Shown here in pieces: positions 52,426 to 52,963 of a DNA stretch of 52,963 nt. A program made the position numbers and the translations under genes. The stretch is from positions 1 through 52,963 of the forward strand of contig NZ_BBPP01000052.1 of assembly GCF_000787835.1 (NCBI RefSeq). The letters run 5' to 3'. Every line of letters starts with the position of its first letter. Position 1 is the first letter of the stretch. This stretch comes from Streptacidiphilus melanogenes (lineage in GTDB: Bacteria; Actinomycetota; Actinomycetes; Streptomycetales; Streptomycetaceae). Below the pieces are notes generated by a model. It worked only from the letters and a program-made list of their open reading frames with translations. It searched no databases and had not been told where the DNA came from.

Positions 52426-52884
52426 ATGAAGGCCCTCATCGTGTGCACCTCGGTGTCCCACGGGAACACCCGGCGGATCGCCGACGCCATGGGGCAGGCA
52501 CTGCGGGCCGAGGTCGTCGAGCCGGAGCAGGTCGACGTGGAGCGGCTGTCGGGGTTCGACCTTGTGGGCTTCGGCTCTGGGGTCTACCTGCGCCGGTTCC
52601 ACCCGCGGCTGCGCCGCTTCGTCCGGGCCCTCCCGGCGGGCGGGCGCGGCCGGGCGTTCGTCTTCGCGACCAGCGGCCTGCCGGGGGTGCGCTTCCAGCC
52701 GCTCGAACGGGCGTTGGGGCAGAAGGGCTTGCAGGTGGACGGCACGTTCTCCTGCCGTGCCTTCGACACCTTCCTCCCGTTCAGGCTCGTGGGCGGCCTC
52801 AACAAGGGGCTGCCCGGCCCGGCCGACCTGGAGCGGGCGCACGCCTTCGCCGAGGGGCTGGCCGGCTCCCCGGCGAAGGCGTAG
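52426..52884 (+). CDS. Flavodoxin-family protein, 152 aa
   Basis: ATG at 52426 is seven bases after AAGGAG; a GTG two codons upstream is also possible. FMN-binding loop CTSVSHGNTRRIADAM near the N-terminus, then LVGFGSGVYLRRFHPRLRRF and FVFATSGLPG. It probably transfers electrons or acts as an FMN-dependent NAD(P)H reductase. It is followed 18 bases later by a convergent gene, which continues outside the window. Confidence 0.87.
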   Translation: MKALIVCTSVSHGNTRRIADAMGQALRAEVVEPEQVDVERLSGFDLVGFGSGVYLRRFHPRLRRFVRALPAGGRGRAFVFATSGLPGVRFQPLERALGQKGLQVDGTFSCRAFDTFLPFRLVGGLNKGLPGPADLERAHAFAEGLAGSPAKA

Positions 52885-52902
52885 GCGTGGCTCCGCGTCG
52901 CC

Positions 52903-52963
52903 TCAGGAGGCGTTCAGTGCGGTGTCGTCGAGGACGAAGCTGGTCTGCAGGCTGGAGTCCTCA
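52903..52963 (-). CDS. C-terminus of an exported protein (partial)
   Basis: Only 19 codons are inside the window, ending EDSSLQTSFVLDDTALNAS before TGA at 52905-52903. The ending LQTSFVLDD looks like the last strands of a beta-sandwich domain appended to secreted hydrolases. Function cannot be assigned. Confidence 0.55.
   Translation of the reverse strand, partial: EDSSLQTSFVLDDTALNAS

Noticed and set aside
1-52963. CRISPR array, tRNA/rRNA genes, transposon or phage genes
   Set aside because: No regularly spaced repeats, cloverleaf-like tails, transposases, integrases or phage structural motifs were seen in the translated frames.

Overview
This window is high-GC actinobacterial DNA. Features typical of Streptomycetaceae include frequent GTG and TTG starts, Tat and lipobox leaders, SpoIIE-type phosphatases with PAS/GAF sensors, an AfsA/ArpA-type butyrolactone module and many secreted hydrolases. 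A G1-family acid protease and a poly-gamma-glutamate synthase pair would fit an acid-tolerant genus such as Streptacidiphilus or Kitasatospora, but that placement is inference. No tRNA, rRNA, CRISPR array, insertion sequence or prophage was seen. Nearly all of the window is protein coding, with genes on both strands.

Layout. 1-9.2 kb is mostly cell envelope and secretion: the tail of an upstream gene, a 55-residue membrane peptide, a DacB-type D-Ala-D-Ala carboxypeptidase, a divergent class A penicillin-binding protein, a lipoprotein polysaccharide deacetylase, a possible gene remnant, an M9 collagenase with a PKD domain, and a LysR regulator. 9.2-17.2 kb holds a small secreted protein, a proline iminopeptidase, a GH3 lipoprotein, a DUF1345-like membrane protein, a VOC protein, an unknown exported protein, the G1 protease and an MMPL transporter. 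17.4-23.8 kb holds a second VOC protein, a SpoIIE-type phosphatase, an NAD-malic enzyme, a membrane-anchored methyltransferase and an AraC regulator.

23.9-35.3 kb is the most distinctive part. An AfsA-like butyrolactone synthase and an NAD-dependent epimerase form a leftward operon. Divergent from it are an OmpR-type response regulator with an altered acidic pocket and an ArpA/ScbR-type receptor. Three copies of one 25-bp partly palindromic element lie at the promoters of the synthase, the response regulator and the receptor, so the receptor very probably controls all three. Next come an ArsR/MFS divergent pair with its own 18-bp direct-repeat operator and a strong terminator. After these lies a 1253-residue protein with an acyltransferase domain, a second acyltransferase-like domain that has lost its serine, and a C-terminal APH/choline-kinase-like domain. 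It is followed by a 498-residue helical protein of unknown family. Three 11-bp-phased CTCTGAC boxes precede this two-gene operon. I read it as a candidate undescribed biosynthetic unit that may be under butyrolactone control.

35.3-43.1 kb holds a PPOX-fold oxidoreductase, a secreted beta-lactamase-family serine hydrolase, two more sensor-linked SpoIIE-type phosphatases (one with a C-terminal anti-sigma-type ATPase) and a YciO/Sua5 protein. 43.1-46.6 kb holds an exported PAF-acetylhydrolase-like hydrolase and a GT39-type membrane glycosyltransferase. 46.8-52.3 kb is a probable poly-gamma-glutamate operon: a tandem-Cache/HAMP membrane protein without an output domain, PgsB/CapB, PgsC/CapC and a Tat-exported NlpC/P60 peptidase. 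The window ends with a flavodoxin and the C-terminus of an exported protein on the minus strand.
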